From: Curtobacterium caseinilyticum
GTDB lineage: Bacteria; Actinomycetota; Actinomycetes; Actinomycetales; Microbacteriaceae
DNA: 64,000 bases
NCBI RefSeq assembly: GCF_030363035.1
Contig: NZ_JAUCMN010000010.1
Location: 1-64,000 of the forward strand
Direction: 5' to 3'
Below are positions 33,613 through 41,801 of the stretch, in pieces. The translations under genes and the position numbers were made by a program. The notes below the pieces were generated by a model. That model searched no databases. It was given only the letters and a program-made list of their open reading frames with translations, and was not told the DNA's origin. How positions within the stretch are numbered: position 1 is the first letter of the stretch; each line of letters opens with the position of its first letter.

Positions 33613-35208
33613 TCACAGCGGGATGTTCCCGTGCTTCTTCGGCGGCAGCGACGCGCGCTTGCCCCGGAGCGCCCGCAGCGCCTTGATGACGGACACGCGG
33701 GTGGCGTGCGGCTGGATGATCCCGTCGAGCTCACCACGCTCCGCCGCCAGGTACGGCGACGCGACGTTGTACGTGTACTCGTTCGCGAGCTTCGCGCGGA
33801 CGGCCGCGACGTCCTCGCCGGCCTCCTCGGCGCGCTTGATCTCGGCGCGGTACAGGATGTTCACCGCGCCCTGGCCGCCCATCACGGCGATCTCGGCGGT
33901 CGGCCATGCCAGGTTGATGTCGGCGCCGAGCTGCTTCGACCCCATGACGATGTACGCGCCGCCGTACGCCTTGCGGGTGATGACCGTGACGAGCGGCACG
34001 GTCGCCTCGGCGTAGGCGTACAGGAGCTTCGCACCGCGGCGGATGACACCGGTCCACTCCTGGTCGGTGCCGGGCAGGTAGCCGGGGACGTCGACCAGGG
34101 TCAGGATCGGGATGCCGAAGGCGTCGCAGAACCGGACGAACCGGGCGGCCTTCTCGCCGGCGTCGATGTTCAGCGTGCCGGCCATGGCCTGCGGCTGGTT
34201 CGCGATGATGCCGACCGTGCGGCCCTCGACCCGACCGAAGCCGATCAGGATGTTCGGCGCGAAGAGCGGCTGGACCTCGAGGAACTCGCCGTCGTCGACG
34301 ACGTGCTCGATGATCGTCGTGACGTCGTACGGCTGGTTCGTGGAGTCCGGGATGACCGTGTCGAGGTCGTGGTCCGCGTCGGTCGTCTCGAGCTCCGGGG
34401 CGACGTCGTACGCGGGCGGGTCGGACAGGTTGTTGTCCGGCAGGAACCCGACCAGCGACCGGGCGTAGTCGAGCGCGTCGGTCTCGTCCTCGGCCAGGTA
34501 GTGCGCCACACCCGAGACGGCGTTGTGCGTCTGCGCGCCGCCGAGCTCCTCGAAGCCGACGTCCTCGCCCGTGACGGTCTTGATGACGTCCGGGCCGGTG
34601 ACGAACATGTGGCTCGTCTTGTCGACCATGATCACGAAGTCGGTGAGGGCGGGGGAGTAGACCGCACCGCCCGCCGCCGGACCCATCACGATCGAGATCT
34701 GCGGGATGACCCCGGACGCCTGCGTGTTGAGGCGGAAGATCTCGCCGTACTTGCCGAGGGCGACGACGCCCTCCTGGATGCGGGCGCCGCCGGAGTCGAG
34801 GATGCCGATGATCGGGACGCCGGTCTTCAGCGCGTGCTGCATGACCTTGACGATCTTCTCGCCGGCGACCTCGCCGAGCGACCCGCCGAAGACGGTGAAG
34901 TCCTGGGCGTAGACCGCGACGTTGCGGCCGTGGATCGTGCCCACGCCGGTCACGACCGCGTCGCCGTACGGGCGCTTGGCGTCCATGCCGAACGACGTCG
35001 TGCGGTGGCGGACGAACTCGTCGAACTCGACGAAGGAGTTCTCGTCGAGGAGCTGCTCGATGCGCTCGCGGGCGGTGCCCTTGCCCTTCGCGTGCTGCTT
35101 CGCGATGGCGGCTTCGCCCGCGGCGGTCACGGCCTCGTGGTAGCGGTCGCGGAGGTCCGCGAGGCGACCGGCCGTGGTCGAGAGGTCGGGGGTGTCTCCT
35201 GTGGTCAC
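33613..35208 (-). CDS. accD5: Acyl-CoA (propionyl/acetyl-CoA) carboxylase beta subunit
   Basis: A 531-residue carboxyltransferase that moves the carboxyl group from biotin to propionyl- or acetyl-CoA, making methylmalonyl- or malonyl-CoA for lipids. Characteristic regions are [62 protein letters not shown] and [17 protein letters not shown]. Length and motifs match the AccD5/PccB group. It starts at GTG 35208 immediately behind a leaderless hexamer and is divergent from birA, whose enzyme attaches biotin to the alpha subunit. Confidence 0.95.
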   Translation of the reverse strand: MTTGDTPDLSTTAGRLADLRDRYHEAVTAAGEAAIAKQHAKGKGTARERIEQLLDENSFVEFDEFVRHRTTSFGMDAKRPYGDAVVTGVGTIHGRNVAVYAQDFTVFGGSLGEVAGEKIVKVMQHALKTGVPIIGILDSGGARIQEGVVALGKYGEIFRLNTQASGVIPQISIVMGPAAGGAVYSPALTDFVIMVDKTSHMFVTGPDVIKTVTGEDVGFEELGGAQTHNAVSGVAHYLAEDETDALDYARSLVGFLPDNNLSDPPAYDVAPELETTDADHDLDTVIPDSTNQPYDVTTIIEHVVDDGEFLEVQPLFAPNILIGFGRVEGRTVGIIANQPQAMAGTLNIDAGEKAARFVRFCDAFGIPILTLVDVPGYLPGTDQEWTGVIRRGAKLLYAYAEATVPLVTVITRKAYGGAYIVMGSKQLGADINLAWPTAEIAVMGGQGAVNILYRAEIKRAEEAGEDVAAVRAKLANEYTYNVASPYLAAERGELDGIIQPHATRVSVIKALRALRGKRASLPPKKHGNIPL

Positions 35209-35214
35209 CCGCTC

Positions 35215-35220
35215 ACCCTA
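35215..35220 (-). promoter_or_regulatory. Leaderless -10 element TAGGGT of the carboxylase beta gene
   Basis: On the minus strand TAGGGT is followed by 6 nt and GTG 35208. Confidence 0.55.
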
Positions 35221-35269
35221 CCGGCGGGCAGGACGGCCCCGGTTGGAGGACCCCCACGGTTCCTGCCCG

Positions 35270-35275
35270 TAGATT
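35270..35275 (+). promoter_or_regulatory. Leaderless -10 element TAGATT of birA
   Basis: TAGATT lies 7 nt before ATG 35283, back to back with the carboxylase promoter in a 74-bp gap. Confidence 0.6.
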
Positions 35276-35282
35276 TGCGTGC

Positions 35283-36170
35283 ATGTCCACACCCGTGCCG
35301 CCGGTCCTGCCCCGCGCCCGCGCCGTCGTCGAGGCCGCCGGTGCGGTGTTCGAGGCCCCTGCGCGGACGGGTTCGACGAACGCGGACCTGCTCGCCCTCG
35401 CGACCGAGCGGCCGCACGGCAGCGTGGTCGTCACCCTCGACCAGACCGCTGGTCGGGGGCGCCTCGACCGGACCTGGACCGCACCGGCCGGGCAGGCGCT
35501 CGCGGCGAGCCTGCTCGTGCGTGCCGACCTCGACGACCGCGACCGCGGATGGCTGCCCCTGGTGGCCGGACTCGCGATGCGCGACGCGGTGGCCGCCGTG
35601 CTGTCCGACGCGGCGGACCGGACCACCGCCTCCCGACCGACCGGGTCGACCGAGACGACTGAGACGACCGAGACGACCGAGGCGACCGGACCGGCCGAGC
35701 CGCGCGTCCTGGTGAAGTGGCCGAACGACGTCCTGGTCGACGGCCGCAAGGTGTGCGGCATCCTCTGCCAGGTCGCCGCGGACGGCAGCGTCGTCGTCGG
35801 TGCCGGCGTCAACCTCACGATCCCGGCGGACGCGCTGCCGACCCCCACCGCCACCTCGCTCGCCGTCGCCGGCGCGGTCGACGACGCGGCGGACCTGGCC
35901 GACGCGGTCCTGTCCGCCTTCACCACGGCCGTCCTGGAGGCGGTGCGCGCCCTGGTCGACGGTGGTCCCGCCGCCGGGGCGGTGCGGTCCCGCGTGCGGG
36001 CCGCGTGCGGGACGATCGGTCGCCGCGTGCGCCTGGAACTGCCCGACGGCACGGTCGACGAGGTCGACGCCGTCGGCATCGACGACGACGGCCGCGTCAC
36101 GATCCGGGATCGGGACGGCAGATCCAGGGGCGTCGCGGTGGGGGACCTCACCCACCTGCGGTATGCATGA
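35283..36170 (+). CDS. birA: Biotin--[acetyl-CoA-carboxylase] ligase
   Basis: A 295-residue ligase that activates biotin with ATP and attaches it to the BCCP Lys. GSTNADLL, DQTAGRGRLDRTW, LVKWPNDVLVDGRKVCGIL and VGAGVNLTIP form the active site. There is no N-terminal helix-turn-helix, so it is the non-repressor class. A microsatellite-coded ETTETTETTEATG stretch inserts before the KWPND motif. Divergent pairing with accD5 ties biotin ligation to its main client. The stop region overlaps the next start. Confidence 0.93.
   Translation: MSTPVPPVLPRARAVVEAAGAVFEAPARTGSTNADLLALATERPHGSVVVTLDQTAGRGRLDRTWTAPAGQALAASLLVRADLDDRDRGWLPLVAGLAMRDAVAAVLSDAADRTTASRPTGSTETTETTETTEATGPAEPRVLVKWPNDVLVDGRKVCGILCQVAADGSVVVGAGVNLTIPADALPTPTATSLAVAGAVDDAADLADAVLSAFTTAVLEAVRALVDGGPAAGAVRSRVRAACGTIGRRVRLELPDGTVDEVDAVGIDDDGRVTIRDRDGRSRGVAVGDLTHLRYA
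35652..35687 (+). repeat. 9-bp coding microsatellite in birA
   Basis: Four GAGACGAC(T/C)-like units, the last with one change, encode the run of Glu-Thr-Thr. Unit length keeps the frame. Confidence 0.85.
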
Positions 36171-36723
36171 CGGCATGACCGCCGAGCCGCCGCCCGAACG
36201 CGTCGTCGCGCGGCTCCGACCGCACGCACGCCGGCTCGTCGGTCCCGCCCTGTTCGTCGTGCTCGTCGCGATGGCCGGCGGGTTCGGGTTCGGCGTGTTC
36301 CGCGCGCAGCTCGCCTGGCTGAACGCGGTGGTCGCCGGGACCACGCTGTTCCTCGTCGTCCTCGGCGGCGTCGTCCCGCTGCTGCGGTGGATGTCCGAGC
36401 GGTACGTCGTGACGACCAGGCGGCTCGTCGTGGTGCACGGGCTCGGCACGCGGACCCGACGGGAGCTGCTGCACTCGCGTGGCTACGACGTGACGGTGCG
36501 CCGCCGCGGGCTCCAGGGCGTGTGGCGGTCCGGGGACGTGCTCGTCTTCCCGGGGGACGACACCCCCGTCGTGCTCGCGGACGTCCCGCACGCCGACCTC
36601 GTCGTGGCCGTGCTGCACGACCTGGTCGAGACGTACGAGGCACGGCGGCGTCACCGCGAGCCCGACTGGGACGAGATCGTCGGGGGGCCGGCTCGTCCGC
36701 CGTGGGGCGACACCGGCCGCTGA
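36163..36723 (+). CDS. PH-domain (bPH) membrane protein
   Basis: A 186-residue membrane protein with two helices (around FVVLVAMAGGFGFGVF and VVAGTTLFLVVLGGVVPLL) followed by a bacterial PH-like domain: SERYVVTTRRLVVVHGLGTRTRRE, then a basic strand and FPGDDTPVVLADVPHAD. The equivalent protein next to birA is conserved in actinobacteria, but its function is unknown. ATG 36163 overlaps the birA stop; ATG 36175, 12 nt further on, is equally possible. Confidence 0.8.
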   Translation: MHDGMTAEPPPERVVARLRPHARRLVGPALFVVLVAMAGGFGFGVFRAQLAWLNAVVAGTTLFLVVLGGVVPLLRWMSERYVVTTRRLVVVHGLGTRTRRELLHSRGYDVTVRRRGLQGVWRSGDVLVFPGDDTPVVLADVPHADLVVAVLHDLVETYEARRRHREPDWDEIVGGPARPPWGDTGR

Positions 36724-36817
36724 CCGGCGGTGCGGGCCCGTACCGTCGGCACCGAGCCGTCCGGCCCGCGGCCCCGCGGTCGTGCCGTCGGGATTGGGCT
36801 CGGTCACCGGGACCCGG

Positions 36818-36823
36818 TACCGT
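36818..36823 (+). promoter_or_regulatory. Leaderless -10 element TACCGT
   Basis: TACCGT is followed by 6 nt and the GTG start at 36830 of the UDP-glucose dehydrogenase gene. Confidence 0.55.
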
Positions 36824-36829
36824 CGTCCC

Positions 36830-38137
36830 GTGCGTATCTCCGTCATCGGCTGCGGGTACCTCGGTGCCGTGCACGCCGCCTCCATGGCCAAGCTCGGGCA
36901 CGAGGTCGTCGCCGTCGACGTCGACCCCGCCAAGATCGAGCGACTCGCGGCGGGCGAGGCCCCGTTCTTCGAACCGGGACTGCCCGAGATCCTCGACGAG
37001 GCGCTCGCCTCCGGCCGCATCCGCTTCACCACCGACATGGCCGAGGTCGCCGGGTCGACCGTGCACTTCCTCGCCGTCGGTACCCCGCAGGGACCGACCG
37101 GCGCCGCGGACCTGACGTACGTCGACGCAGCGGTCGCCGCGCTCACGCCGCACCTGGCGCCCGGCGAGTTCGTCGTCGGCAAGTCGACGGTCCCGGTCGG
37201 CACCGCCGCTCGGCTCGCCGCCGAGGTCGAGGCGGCCGTGCCGGGCGCGACGCTCGTCTGGAACCCGGAGTTCCTGCGCGAGGGCTTCGCGGTGCAGGAC
37301 ACCATCTCGCCCGACCGCTTCGTGTACGGCGTCCCGGAGGGGGCGGACGGCGAGCGTGCCGTGGCCGCGCTCGACGAGGTCTACGCGCAGGCGCTGGCCG
37401 CGGGCACCCCGCGGCTGGTCGTGAACCTGCCGACGGCCGAGCTCGTGAAGATCAGCGCCAACGCCTTCCTGGCGACGAAGATCTCGTTCATCAACGCGAT
37501 GGCGGAGATCGCCGAGGTCGCGGGCGCGGACGTGACGGCGCTCGCCGACGCCATCGGCCACGACGACCGCATCGGTCGCAAGTTCCTCAACGCCGGCCTC
37601 GGCTTCGGCGGCGGCTGCCTGCCGAAGGACATCCGGGCGTTCCAGGCCCGTGCGGACGAGCTGGGCGTGGGGGAGTCCCTCGCGTTCCTCGCCGACGTCG
37701 ACGCCACCAACCTGCGCCGTCGTGCCCACGTGGTCGACCTGGCCACGGAGCTGCTGGGCGGCTCGGTCGCGGGCAAGCGGGTCGCGGTGCTCGGGCTCGC
37801 GTTCAAGCCGAACTCGGACGACGTCCGCGACTCCCCGGCGCTCGACATCGCTGCCCGGCTGCAGGAGCTCGGCGCGTCGGTCGGGGCGTACGACCCGGAA
37901 GCGGTCGAGACGGCCCGCCGTCTGCACCCCGAGCTCGACTACGCGGCGTCGGCCACGCAGGCCCTCGAGGGTGCCGACCTCGTCCTCGTGCTCACCGAGT
38001 GGACGGTGTTCCGCGAGCTCGACCCGGCCGAGGTGGCGTCGCTCGTGGCCAGTCCGGTCGTCGTGGACGGTCGCAACTGCCTGGACCGCGACGCCTGGAC
38101 GGCAGCGGGCTTCACGTACCGCGGCATGGGGCGCTGA
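36830..38137 (+). CDS. ugd: UDP-glucose 6-dehydrogenase
   Basis: A 435-residue NAD-dependent enzyme oxidising UDP-glucose twice to UDP-glucuronate for surface glycans. NAD loop GCGYLGAVHA, GTPQGPTGAADLTYVDAA, GKSTVPVGT, catalytic Cys in GFGGGCLPKDI and a C-terminal FKPNSDDVRDSPAL are diagnostic. GTG 36830 is fixed by the leaderless promoter and gives the standard MRISVIG start. It stands alone, ending at a perfect bidirectional terminator. Product use elsewhere in the envelope locus is likely. Confidence 0.93.
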   Translation: MRISVIGCGYLGAVHAASMAKLGHEVVAVDVDPAKIERLAAGEAPFFEPGLPEILDEALASGRIRFTTDMAEVAGSTVHFLAVGTPQGPTGAADLTYVDAAVAALTPHLAPGEFVVGKSTVPVGTAARLAAEVEAAVPGATLVWNPEFLREGFAVQDTISPDRFVYGVPEGADGERAVAALDEVYAQALAAGTPRLVVNLPTAELVKISANAFLATKISFINAMAEIAEVAGADVTALADAIGHDDRIGRKFLNAGLGFGGGCLPKDIRAFQARADELGVGESLAFLADVDATNLRRRAHVVDLATELLGGSVAGKRVAVLGLAFKPNSDDVRDSPALDIAARLQELGASVGAYDPEAVETARRLHPELDYAASATQALEGADLVLVLTEWTVFRELDPAEVASLVASPVVVDGRNCLDRDAWTAAGFTYRGMGR

Positions 38138-38156
38138 CCGCAGCACCACCGACCCG

Positions 38157-38197
38157 ACGACGGCCGGCGAGCACACCGCGTGCTCGCCGGCCGTCGT
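38157..38197. terminator. Bidirectional terminator between ugd and the DUF2142 gene
   Basis: Perfect 18-bp arms (38157-38174 and 38180-38197) with a 5-nt loop lie between two convergent stop codons. Confidence 0.9.
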
Positions 38198-38221
38198 CGT
38201 CGGGCCGCCTCGGCGAGGCCG

Positions 38222-39784
38222 TCAGTCGGCTGCGTCCGACAGCTCCCCGGGTGTCCGGGCGACCCGGACGACCGACCAGACGCAGCCGACGGCGACGAGC
38301 ACGAGCAGGACGCCGACCACCCAGGCGGGCACCGGCCCGGCGGCCGCGTACCGCTCGAGCCCCGTCGCGCTGAGCGGCCCGCGCGCCGCGTTCCAGAAGT
38401 ACGCGGACACGACGGCGAGCCCGTACCACCCGAGCACGACCGATCCCGCCGCGAGGACCGTCGCCAGCACGCCCCGCCCGCGCGCCGACCTGGGGATGCG
38501 GCGCCAGGCGACCGCGCTGAGGGCGACGAGGCAGACGATCGCCGGGAAGTAGTAGCGGCCCTGCGTGGCGGCGACGAACGTGGTCGACAGGTACGCGTGC
38601 GCGCTCGTCCACGTCTGCCCGGCGACGAGCAGCGCCGGGAACACGGCGAGGCACACCACGGCCGGACGCACCGGCGAGCGACGGAACGCCCACACCAGCA
38701 CCACGCCGAGCGCCACCACGGTCAGGACCGCCGTGAGCAGGTTGCCGATGCTGACCTGCGCACCACCGCCGGGGCTGCCCCAGAACGTCCGGGTGATGGT
38801 GCCCCAGCTGACGTCGAGGAAGGTCCGGAGGCTCGGGCCCTCGCCCGGCGGGAACGGCTTGGGCGGACGGTACTGCTCGTAGCCGTTCGGCTGCAGGTGC
38901 CCGGTCGTGACGAGGTTGTGCAGCCACCACCAGGCTCCGACCGCGCCGGACACCACCATCGCCGACACGGTCCGCCCGACCCGGCGCGCGAGCGGCAGCA
39001 CCCCGGCGCCCGCGACGAGCACGACGACCGCCACGAACGGGACGGCCGGCAGCCCGGTGCCCTTGCACCAGACGAGGGCCCCGAGCGCGATCGCCGTGCC
39101 GATCAGGGTTCGGCGCCGCAGGTCACCGGTGAGCATCCGGGTCGCGAGCCAGGTGACCACGGCACCGAACAGCATCACGGGCGCGTCGTTCGACACGGAG
39201 GACGCGATCGACGCCAGCTGCGGGGTGGCGAAGAGGGCCAGGGCGCCGACGAGTGCCGCGCGCGGCGACCGGGTCAGCCGGCGCACCGTGGCCCACGCGA
39301 GCACGGGGAGGGCTGCGGTCCACGCGACGTCCACGAGCCGCAGCACCTCGACCGCGCGGTCCCACCGGAGGTCACCGTAGTGCGCGACGCGGAGCGCAGC
39401 GGCACCGACCAGGTACGCCGTCGGCGGGTGCTGCGTCATCTGGTCGACGGTGCCGCTCGTCCCCGGCGCCCGCGCGAGCAGCTCGGTGACGGTCGACCAG
39501 GTCGACGCGGGTCCCGTGGCCTGCTCCTGCTGCGCGGCCATCACGGCGTTCAGGATCCGCAGGTCACCAGGAGCCGCCCAGTCGTTCCCGAGCGCGACCT
39601 GCACCGTGGCGTCGACGTGCGCACGCTCGTCGGGCGCCTGGAACGCGGGCACCACGAGCGCCCAGACGACGAGCCACAGGGTGAAGGTCACCGTGACCAC
39701 CCCGACGGCAACCCGCTCCCACGGTGCAACCGGCCGAGCCGTCCCGGTCGACGGGGCGCGGGCGGGGACTCGGGTGGACGTCAC
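38222..39784 (-). CDS. DUF2142-family multi-span membrane protein
   Basis: A 520-residue polytopic protein with about 12 membrane helices. After the first helix comes the DUF2142 signature APDERAHVDATVQVA, then HPPTAYLVGAAALR. The layout resembles GT-C fold glycosyltransferases that use lipid-linked sugars, with the acidic DE pair in the first outside loop. The actual sugar is unknown. GTG 39784 follows a leaderless TAGCGT by 6 nt. It is not obviously in an operon; the divergent neighbour region holds gtrA. Confidence 0.8.
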   Translation of the reverse strand: MTSTRVPARAPSTGTARPVAPWERVAVGVVTVTFTLWLVVWALVVPAFQAPDERAHVDATVQVALGNDWAAPGDLRILNAVMAAQQEQATGPASTWSTVTELLARAPGTSGTVDQMTQHPPTAYLVGAAALRVAHYGDLRWDRAVEVLRLVDVAWTAALPVLAWATVRRLTRSPRAALVGALALFATPQLASIASSVSNDAPVMLFGAVVTWLATRMLTGDLRRRTLIGTAIALGALVWCKGTGLPAVPFVAVVVLVAGAGVLPLARRVGRTVSAMVVSGAVGAWWWLHNLVTTGHLQPNGYEQYRPPKPFPPGEGPSLRTFLDVSWGTITRTFWGSPGGGAQVSIGNLLTAVLTVVALGVVLVWAFRRSPVRPAVVCLAVFPALLVAGQTWTSAHAYLSTTFVAATQGRYYFPAIVCLVALSAVAWRRIPRSARGRGVLATVLAAGSVVLGWYGLAVVSAYFWNAARGPLSATGLERYAAAGPVPAWVVGVLLVLVAVGCVWSVVRVARTPGELSDAAD

Positions 39785-39790
39785 CAGGAC

Positions 39791-39796
39791 ACGCTA
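39791..39796 (-). promoter_or_regulatory. Leaderless -10 element TAGCGT
   Basis: On the minus strand TAGCGT lies 6 nt before GTG 39784. Confidence 0.55.
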
Positions 39797-39819
39797 TTCG
39801 ACCCTGGACGACCCGCGGG

Positions 39820-40314
39820 TCAGACGCTCGTGGAGACGCGGTCGCCCTCGGCGTCCGACGCCGCACCGTCGGTGGCCCCGGCGGTGCCTGCGCGCTCCGG
39901 GTGGTACACCCAGACCTTGTACAGCCAGAACCGGAACGCGGTGCCGAGCGCGAGACCGATCACGTTGCCGGAGATGTTGTCGGCGAGGGCGGAGGTGAGC
40001 CCGAACACGTAGTGGGAGAGCCCGAGGCAGCCGAGCGAGATGAGCATGCCGCCGAGCGACACGACCACGAACTCGATCCCCTCCCGCGTCGCGACCGCTC
40101 GCCGCTGGTCGCGGAAGGTCCAGTACCGGTTGCCCATCCAGTTCACGAAGATCGCGACGACCGTCGACACGACCTTCGCCCAGAACGGACCCGAGTGGAC
40201 CTCGTCCGGGCTGAGCACGGTGGCGCGCAGCAGGTTGAAGATGGTGAAGTCGACGACGAAGCCGACGGCGCCGACGACACCGAAGCGCGCCAGCTGGGCA
40301 ATGAGTCGCCGCAC
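39820..40314 (-). CDS. GtrA-family membrane protein
   Basis: A 164-residue protein with four membrane helices and the GtrA/DPMS start RFGVVGAVGFVVDFTIFNLL, then NWMGNRYWTFRD before the third helix. GtrA proteins help translocate lipid-linked sugars. GTG 40314 has the TGGAGA site 5 nt upstream. It is divergent from purK, as its homologue is beside purK in mycobacteria. A hydrophilic Ala/Gly/Asp tail ends the protein. Confidence 0.85.
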   Translation of the reverse strand: MRRLIAQLARFGVVGAVGFVVDFTIFNLLRATVLSPDEVHSGPFWAKVVSTVVAIFVNWMGNRYWTFRDQRRAVATREGIEFVVVSLGGMLISLGCLGLSHYVFGLTSALADNISGNVIGLALGTAFRFWLYKVWVYHPERAGTAGATDGAASDAEGDRVSTSV

Positions 40315-40400
40315 GGGGTCTCCAGGATCCGTAGAGTTGTCGCTGACCGTGCAGGGCACGGGCCGCACCGCGCTCGCGAGGGCGCCGGCGGCGAAGACCG

Positions 40401-40406
40401 ATTCTA
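40401..40406 (-). promoter_or_regulatory. Probable -10 (TAGAAT) of gtrA
   Basis: TAGAAT on the minus strand, 86 nt before the GtrA start, is the best promoter-like hexamer in the divergent gtrA-purK gap. Confidence 0.35.
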
Positions 40407-40455
40407 GACGGAGCGGGCTCACCGGCCGGTGGGAACGACGGAGGGAACACACAGC

Positions 40456-41592
40456 ATGGCGTTGCGCGTCGGGGTCATCGGTGGGGGACAGCTGGCACGG
40501 ATGATGGTGCCGGCGGCGGTCGAGCTCGGACTCGACATCCGCGTCCTGGCGGAGGGGCCGCACATGTCGGCGGACATCGCGGCCACCGCCGAGGGCGACT
40601 ACCACGACGCCGACACCGTGCTCGCGTTCGCCCGCGACGTCGACGTCGTGACGTTCGACCACGAGCACGTCCCGCAGGACGTCCTCCGGGTCCTCGTGGA
40701 CGCCGGGGTGGCCGTGCACCCGGGGCCGGACGCGCTCGCCGTCGCCCAGGACAAGATCACCATGCGCCGTCGGCTCAGCGAGCTGGGCGTGCCCGTGCCG
40801 GACTGGGCCGCCGTGCAGGACGCCGCCGAGCTCCGTCGGTTCCTCGACGACCACGGCGGGCGTGCCGTCGTGAAGACCCCGCGCGGCGGCTACGACGGCA
40901 AGGGTGTCCGGGTCGTGTCCGACCCCGCCGACGTCGAGGACTGGTTCCTCGCCGTCGCCGAGGCCGCCGGGGACCAGGCGCTCCTGGTCGAGGAGCTCGT
41001 GCCGTTCACCCGCGAGCTCGCGCAGTCGGTGGCCCGGCGTCCCTCCGGCGAGGTCGTCGCCTGGCCGCTCGTCGAGACCGTGCAGCGCGACGGCGTCTGC
41101 GCCGAGGTCATCGCGCCCGCGCCGGACAGCGCCGGTCGCCTCGCCGACGCCGCCGAGGACCTGGCGGTGCGGGTCGCCGAGGCGCTCGGCGTCACCGGCG
41201 TGCTCGCCGTCGAGCTCTTCCAGACCGACGACGAGCGCATCCTGGTCAACGAGCTCGCCATGCGCCCGCACAACACCGGACACTGGACCATCGACGGCGC
41301 GACGACCAGCCAGTTCGAGCAGCACCTGCGAGCCGTGCTCGACCTGCCGCTCGGCGCGACCGGCGCGCACGCGCCCGCGGCCGTGATGATCAACGTGCTC
41401 GGCGGTCCCGCTGACGGCGACCTGGCCGGCCGCTACCCGGACGCGCTCGCCGCGCACCCGGAGGCGAAGTTCCACTTCTACGGCAAGGCGCCGCGGCCGG
41501 GCCGCAAGATCGGGCACGTGACCGTCATCGGTGACGACGTCGACGACGTCGTCTACCGGGCGCGCGCGGCCGCAGCCCACTTCGACGACTGA
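40456..41592 (+). CDS. purK: N5-carboxyaminoimidazole ribonucleotide synthase
   Basis: A 378-residue ATP-grasp enzyme making N5-CAIR from AIR, ATP and bicarbonate in purine synthesis. The N-terminal RVGVIGGGQLARMM, then FDHEHVPQDVL, ATP loop KTPRGGYDGKG and NELAMRPHNTGHWTIDG are standard. Its partner purE lies 3 kb downstream rather than adjacent. ATG 40456 is preceded by GGAGGG at 11-12 nt, a long spacing. A perfect palindromic repeat follows the stop. Confidence 0.95.
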   Translation: MALRVGVIGGGQLARMMVPAAVELGLDIRVLAEGPHMSADIAATAEGDYHDADTVLAFARDVDVVTFDHEHVPQDVLRVLVDAGVAVHPGPDALAVAQDKITMRRRLSELGVPVPDWAAVQDAAELRRFLDDHGGRAVVKTPRGGYDGKGVRVVSDPADVEDWFLAVAEAAGDQALLVEELVPFTRELAQSVARRPSGEVVAWPLVETVQRDGVCAEVIAPAPDSAGRLADAAEDLAVRVAEALGVTGVLAVELFQTDDERILVNELAMRPHNTGHWTIDGATTSQFEQHLRAVLDLPLGATGAHAPAAVMINVLGGPADGDLAGRYPDALAAHPEAKFHFYGKAPRPGRKIGHVTVIGDDVDDVVYRARAAAAHFDD

Positions 41593-41615
41593 GGCGGCGT
41601 CCGCGCCGGCGGCGT

Positions 41616-41663
41616 GACGGACGGGAGGCCCGTGGCGGGACCGCCACGGGCCTCCCGTCCGTC
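41616..41663. repeat. Palindromic repeat copy (23-bp perfect arms) after purK
   Basis: GACGGACGGGAGGCCCGTGG begins the left arm; the two 23-bp arms are perfect with a 2-nt spacer. It shares GACGGACGGGAGGC with the copies at 27890 and 47738 and probably acts as the purK terminator. Confidence 0.92.
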
Positions 41664-41801
41664 GTGGGCCCCCGTCGGGGCGTGGGCTGTGTCCGCAGGA
41701 TCGCGGACACCCGCTCGGGTGGCACCCGATCTGGCGAGTGGTCGGCGGGACGGTCGCGTGGTGTCCTGGTGGGACCCCGTCCGCCGTCCAGGGAGTCCGC
41801 C

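Noticed and set aside
35215..35282. BirA or BioQ operator between accD5 and birA
   Set aside because: No convincing inverted repeat is visible, and this BirA lacks a DNA-binding domain.
38180..40012. 610-codon plus-strand open frame opposite the DUF2142 protein and gtrA
   Set aside because: The minus strand encodes clear membrane proteins with leaderless promoter and ribosome site; the plus frame shows no domains or membrane segments.
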